Assembly (NCBI GenBank): GCA_016801885.1 | Contig: CM028894.1 | Coordinates: 7,571,241 to 7,635,240 of the forward strand | Origin: Toxotes chatareus | Lineage: Eukaryota; Chordata; Actinopteri; Toxotidae | Direction: 5' to 3' | Length of the DNA: 64,000 nucleotides | Part shown: positions 58,181-64,000 of the stretch, piece after piece | Layout: every line of letters begins with the position of its first letter | How positions within the stretch are numbered: the first letter of the stretch is position 1 | Notes under the pieces: generated by a model | Told to the model about the DNA's origin: nothing | Seen by the model: only the letters and a program-made list of their open reading frames with translations | The model's database searches: none | Made by a program: the position numbers and the translations under genes

Positions 58181-60850
58181 GCCCCACAGAGCTTCCAGCA
58201 TGGCGGCTGACTCTTGTCTCGTCAGACAAAAGGGCTCATTTCTTAAATGTTACACAAACCTTAGTCATTTCAGTTTGATTATTACTAAGTAAAATATTTG
58301 CTCATGCCCCTGCAGACTCCTGACTCGGCTGCAGTATTTCCAGATCTGACAGTCTCACGGTGTTGTGGTCGTTACCTGGTGGCTTTTTGATGATTATATG
58401 CCGTTTCACTTTATGTCATTGCCGAACCACACCTGTCAACAGAGTGGAGTTAAGTCGAGGCTACCAATCTTCTCAGCAGTACTTGTAGATATTTATGGTG
58501 ACTATAAAAGAGATTTTACTAATTTACTGATGCTGAAGTACATAACAGCCATAAAAAGATGAATATGATAAAGCATCTGTCTATAAATACTTTGCATATT
58601 AAGTTTTTGTGTGTATTTCCTGTGGATTCATACAGTAAAACAGCTCTACAGCTGATTCACGTAACATTTACATAAACAGAAGCATGGAACTGGCTGTTCT
58701 CTCTGTCTGCAGTCTGTGCATTTGTACCTTCTCCCACACACATGACATCTGAAGACCCCCCTCGTCTCTTCCTCTCTCGCCTCACCACCATTTCTCTCCC
58801 CTCCCTCACTTTCTCTCTCAGAGTGTCCTTTCATTTCATGCTGCTGAAAAAAACAAACAAAAAAAAACAGGCCACTCTGATGTAATCTACTAATTGATCA
58901 TGACAACAGGATGAATAGATGGAGACGACAAGTACTGTACACACACACAAACACAAAAACTGATTTTCTAGTTTCATTCGCATCCTGTTCATTCACTTCT
59001 GCTCCCTCCTCTAAGTTTCTCCTTTTAGACTAAATTTGATCAGTTACTTTCTTTATTCCCACGTTCATGTGGTTCAGTTATTCTTTGCAGAGCAGAGAGG
59101 AATCTCCTCCTGTATTTGTGTAATTATGTTGTGTAAGGCCACTGTTTACATGAGCTTACACTGTGTGTGTCTCAGACTGTACTTCCAAACTTTTTCTGCA
59201 TTCAAGTATTTCTCAGCTCATCTAACTCATATTTAAGTCATCTGAGAGTAGATTAGGTCTTTATCTCAACTGCACAATAAAGATCAGGGCTGATTTAAGT
59301 TGTCTTCAGGGCTCCATTAGGTGCTCAGTGAACACGTGAACTGACTGCTACTTAATTATTCACCTGTGTTTCTGGTGTAACCAAGGTCATTCTTGTCCTC
59401 AGGCCACAGTGAAAGGTAACTCCCAAAATTCAAAAGCCATTCAGCCAGACAGGGTCTCAAATGTCGGTAGTTTCCTGCCAGATTTAGACAAAAAGAAAGA
59501 AAGAAAAAAAAAGGAATTTCCACGCATGGGTTAAAGGGCATCACGCTATTATTCGGATGCAGTTGTGGTCAGAATGTACCAGCATGTGGTGGGTGATAAT
59601 TTTTTTTTTCTGTCACTCGGTGTCTGGCTCTTGTAAATGTTGACACAAAGTGAAAAAACAGAAGAAATATCAATTGCGTTATTCTTCACAGATGTAAATG
59701 TCATTCGATTGACTTATAGGTGACCTTAAAGAAGACCAGTATGAGTGGGAGGTGTCGATGACACATTGTATATGGTGTGAATAGTGTGTGTGTGTGTGTG
59801 TTTGTTTACATGCCATGATTGTCACATTCTATCTCCACCTTCTCTCATCTTTACTCTCATCTAACAGAGCAGAGTTTATAATCATTTAAAAGATAAAAAT
59901 AAAAATGAATAGTGGTTATGTGGTGAAGGATTTAAATAGAAGTTTTTTTTTCCCTCAAGCTACAAGATACACCTCTGTGAAGATCTGGATAAACCTCTAC
60001 ACGTCTGAGAAGATCTGGATAAACCCTGCACTTGGCTGTGGTTGACAGTAAAGGCTGTAAAAAATGACAAGTACAGGATCTTTTTTCTTCTTAAGCTTTT
60101 TACAGGCCATGCATTTTTTTTCTTTTACCTTAATATAAGGATCAGGACAAGGAAAAGTTTGATTCCTCAGAACTAATAAATCAATATTTTGAAGCACTGA
60201 GACACCTGGAGCCACTGTCTTTAGTTAGGTTTAACAAAGTTGACTGCAGGATAAAACCCAAACGCCAAAGTGTTGCATTTTTTACAGTGAAGTATTCATA
60301 TCATAGCAGGAAAAGAGCATGATGGAAATTTATTGTTATAATCTACCGGTAAGTCTCATTTTCCTTCCTCCCTTCCTTCCTCAGGCCGCTTTTCTCTGCA
60401 CTGTGTTATTTTCATTGTATCCATAGTGACAGATAAGCACAGGATTCACACCTCACAACGAGCTGTTTCCTGATTGGACCTGAAGCAAAGAGCTGTTTAA
60501 TATGGTCAGTGGTATATACAGTAAATCCTGCAGGCTGCAGAGTTAATAAGGATACGTGCTGCAGCCATGTGGACAGGACCAGCACTGCAACGTGAAACAC
60601 TATCTGTACTTTCCTCTGAGCTTCTATTGTTTGTTTATGTCATTGTGTACCTGTCCATCCATAAGTCTGTCCATCCGTTTGTCCCTCGTTTTTCAAAGTT
60701 GTTCTGGCGCTTCATCGTGACCCGTGGCCTGTTAAAAACACATTGTTCTACATATTAAAATATAAAAAGCAGAGACACAGTTTCCTTTAATCCACTGTGG
60801 TTTAACACCCCAAGTGCTTCATTAAGGTGCAGTCACTTCCATTCATTTAA
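55600..60850. other. No gene recognised, simple repeats only
   Basis: Scattered CA repeats and AT-rich sequence. Open frames here are short and lack motifs or paired splice sites that I can support. Confidence 0.5.
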
Positions 60851-63800
60851 ACAACTTTTATTTATTAAGTTTTTACAAATAAAGTAACAAATTTCATTGT
60901 ATTGTAGCGCAAAGCGCAATTTTTTTTTTTTAATATGAAGCTTGAACACTCTATACTTAGTGCAAAACATACCATTAAAGGCTGCCGATGACTCCCTACA
61001 TGTATTTTTTTGTTTTTCTTTCTTTCATTCATCCATGTTTTTTTTTGTAATTCAACCACTTTTGTACAATGTCAAACACGACACAGAAAAATGAAACCAC
61101 TGAATTAAGTTAGGTGCCTCTAGAGACATTAAAACTGCAGATAAAATGAGTGAAAAATAAAAACTAAAATGTGAGAACAGAAACATAATCAACATGTTGA
61201 GAAAAAAAAAAATGTTTTCAGTAACAGTCAGAGAAACTCGAAACTCAACGTCATTCCACAGGAGGAAGCTACAAGAAACAGCGAGGAGATGCACCGCATG
61301 AATGTGTGTGTTTGTGTGTGTGTGTGTTGATTTGTTGGTGCATGAAAAGGCATTTTTTTCTTTTTTCTTTTTTTTACATGTGGGCACTTCTACAGTAAAA
61401 AGCATAAAGGGTAAGCGAGTCCTGAACAGGCAAAAACTGTAAAACACCAACAGAAACTAAATCTGATCCTAATGCGAGTGACTTAAAACAACTATTGCTA
61501 CACTGTACGTGTGTTACCAGAATAATTTTCCCCAGCTTGAAACTCAGGAAACTTCACAATAAGAGTGCCCGCACTAGAGAACTCCCAAAGCCTTTCACAG
61601 TAAGAGTCCTCCACTAAAACTCCCCCCAAAAAAACCAAAACACTTTTGCACCCACTGAACTCTAGAAGCTTTAAAAATAAAAGTCCACCAGCAGGGGCGT
61701 AACTATCAAAGCCAGCTGTAACCTCAGAGCTAACTTTAAATAATATTGCATTGCACAGAAGGCATTTCCTTTCATAGTAATTATGTGGCAGAGACACGGC
61801 AAAATATTATCAAACTTCTACTGTGGAAATCATTTGAGGCTGGAGCTGAAAATCCAGGATGTTTAACTGGCAACCAAAACAGCTCCTGGGAGTGACAGCA
61901 GGTAACTACACTCAATCCTCTTTTCTGTTTTTTTTTTTTTATTATTCTTCACCTCTGACGGTTCCACTCCTCTGACGAGTCAAATGGCACTGAGTTGGTG
62001 GCATCATTAAAGATTCGACAGAATGCTCATAACCAGAACTAAAGCAAAGTGGCTCAATGATTATTCACAGCTTCAACCAAACTTGCCTAGTAATAAAAAT
62101 GTTGCATTATTATTCATGAGAAATGGAAAATATCACAAAAACAGGCAAAAGCAATATTTTTTTTTGTACAAACTTTACAAAGTGACTGTTTCGTAATATT
62201 TCTCAGTGAATCCAGAACAACCATTCTCAGCGTGGAAAAAAAGCAAGATGCTAGTTTTTTGTTGTTGTTGTTTTTTAAGTGAATGTCAAAGTTTGTACCA
62301 GATATGTTTCATCTGCACTGACAAATGAAACAGAAAAAAACAGAACAGGGCGTCAAAGGCCTTGAACCTAAAACCTCCACAACTCAACTATCACCATCAC
62401 TTCTATCATTTTAACCACCATCCCCATAAACCAGTACAATCATCATAACCACCACTGTGCTCACAGTCAATTTAACCACCACTGTTGTTATCACCACCAC
62501 CACCATTTTTAGTGCTTACATTTTTTGGCTTGTTTAACCCTCAATGGTGCAGCTGCAGAAACATACAGTGGGAATAGGAGTGGATGAGACAACATTCATA
62601 CCTTTTGCTTTTTCTTGCCCAGTAGCAGCAATTCTCAGATGAGGAGGCATTCCCATCCAAATCTGTTAAAAGGACAGAACAGTGCTACTGGCCTCATAAA
62701 TGCTTTTTGATTATAAAAGGTAAGATATCTCACATCTTTCTTAGTGGGACAGAAATTGCATGATAATATGTGTTACTCTAAACTCTTGACACTTAACAGG
62801 CTCTGGAAACTTATTTTCTCAGTCAGCTTCTTACTAAAAGTGATAGCTTCCTATATGAAAACACTATTTTGTGCCAGAATTTGAACAGTTTTGGTTATTT
62901 CATGTCAGATTTCCTTTTTTTTCTGTGACTCCTCTCACTGGTTTTGAAGTGGGCAGAAACAAAGTTTTGTGCATCACTTCTGCAACATCTGAATCAGAGT
63001 CTGATCAAACCACACAGCCCTGATGAAGCAGATTTGGTCAGTTACTATGTTCTGTAATGCTATGTAAAGCTTACAGTAAATGTCAGTATAATCTGTGAAA
63101 CAGAACAGGGTGATCGGTTTGTCTGCGAAAAATGTCTGTAATAACTATTCATTAAAAAAAATAAAATAAAACTGTGCACAAAACCAGAGTTTTAACCCAG
63201 AGGCCACAGAGATTAGCATCAGGCGCTCACAGAGCAGCACTGCTATTCTGGTTAAACCCACTTCAACTGACAGCAGAGTAAAACATCATTACCTCTGTCA
63301 CATCTTAGCCACTGACTCAAGAGTCAAAGATTTTGAAACAGTAAGCTGAAATGAGTATTTCAACCTAGGTCCTTTGATTTCACATAGAAGTTTAAAAAAA
63401 TTGACTAGAGATTTGTCAACATTAAAATGAAAGCATATCTATGCATCCTCTCCTTACTGTATGCTGCACCTGGGCCAGTGCCTCTAAAGTACAGAGTGGT
63501 ACAAGCTTCAAATACAATCTTCAACCAACCCACCCACCCCCCCTCCCTCAAATCTACATTTAAAACCCTGAAAAAAAAATGGCACTGATAAGGTATCATG
63601 TTCTTTCTGACTTTCATCCTGTTGGTGGTGTGACTGAGCCTCATGTGTAGCTAAAGCACAGCAACGGGCCTCACTTCAAAGAAACAACACTGACGTCAAA
63701 TGGTGGCCTCCTCCAGTCTTCACTGTTCAGTCTCATTAGTTTACACGGCAGCAGAGACACAGTCATTTTATCTTTCTATCAATTCAAAGCGTTACGTAGT

Positions 63801-64000
63801 TTGATGGTTAATTTTTTTTTATCCAACACGATGGAAAAAAAAAAAAACAGTTCACATTTTTGCATTTTGAAGAAATTCCACTCAAAGAGAATTAACCACA
63901 AACCAGCTGCAGAGCACACAGCTAACACCAGCAGCCATTATTACTGCACCCCAGCTCCACTAACCAGGTCCAACCATCACCGCTGACTTCAAAGTGACAC
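60850..64000 (-). other. Possible 3' UTR of a minus-strand gene beyond the window
   Basis: AT-rich, without coding exons. A minus-strand AATAAA (TTTATT near 60857 on the plus strand) and long T/A tracts would fit a distal 3' UTR entering from the right, but nothing proves it. Confidence 0.25.

Overview
The window is eukaryotic nuclear DNA, most likely from a teleost fish. Three vertebrate genes can be rebuilt exon by exon, with short GT-AG introns, abundant CA/GT microsatellites and fish-type interspersed repeat tails. Compact spacing (NAPEPLD coding exons span under 4 kb) fits a percomorph-like genome, but the species cannot be named from sequence alone.

Layout. 1-4.0 kb: non-coding, several plus-strand AATAAA signals, probably 3' UTR/intergenic of an upstream gene. 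4.3-6.2 kb: YEATS4 (GAS41), plus strand, 7 coding exons, complete. 6.8-29.45 kb: a very large inverted repeat (palindrome), each arm about 11 kb, apex near 18.07 kb. 30.4-36.7 kb: NAPEPLD, plus strand, 9 coding exons, complete. 37-40.5 kb: no recognised gene. 41.6-54.2 kb: PRR5 (Protor-1), minus strand, 9 coding exons plus a 5' UTR exon, complete. 54.3-64 kb: a decayed Tc1/mariner transposase and simple repeats; otherwise nothing recognised, possibly the 3' UTR of a further minus-strand gene after about 60.8 kb.

The palindrome is the unusual part. Each arm starts at its outer end with a CpG-rich promoter and a short ATG exon, and then carries a long run of 33-63 nt exon-like modules, each flanked by AG and GT. 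They encode variants of a few short helical, acidic peptides (type A like MEELIQRTMRDQ; type B like WLHLAEW...LDEAVANVE.R; type C like LMKIGVKVVEEVTVEVELR) and end in a short acidic terminal exon followed by AATAAA. The splice phases of E1, K, B, C, A and terminal modules are mutually compatible, so an open frame can be read from ATG to stop in the left arm. The right arm has the same gene on the minus strand with an intact 3' cassette but a 4-nt insertion just after the ATG. Some middle modules carry in-frame stops or lost donors, so the locus may be a fast-evolving exon-repeat coding gene, a decayed one, or a spliced non-coding RNA. I do not recognise the family. The two copies are convergent on an apex made of tRNA-like elements and short hairpins with 2-nt loops; read-through transcripts could fold into long double-stranded RNA.

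The arms have diverged by point changes, different module copy number, a 1-kb AT-rich minisatellite present only on the right, and a 3' cassette duplicated only on the left. This argues for an old, evolving palindrome rather than a recent assembly fold-back.
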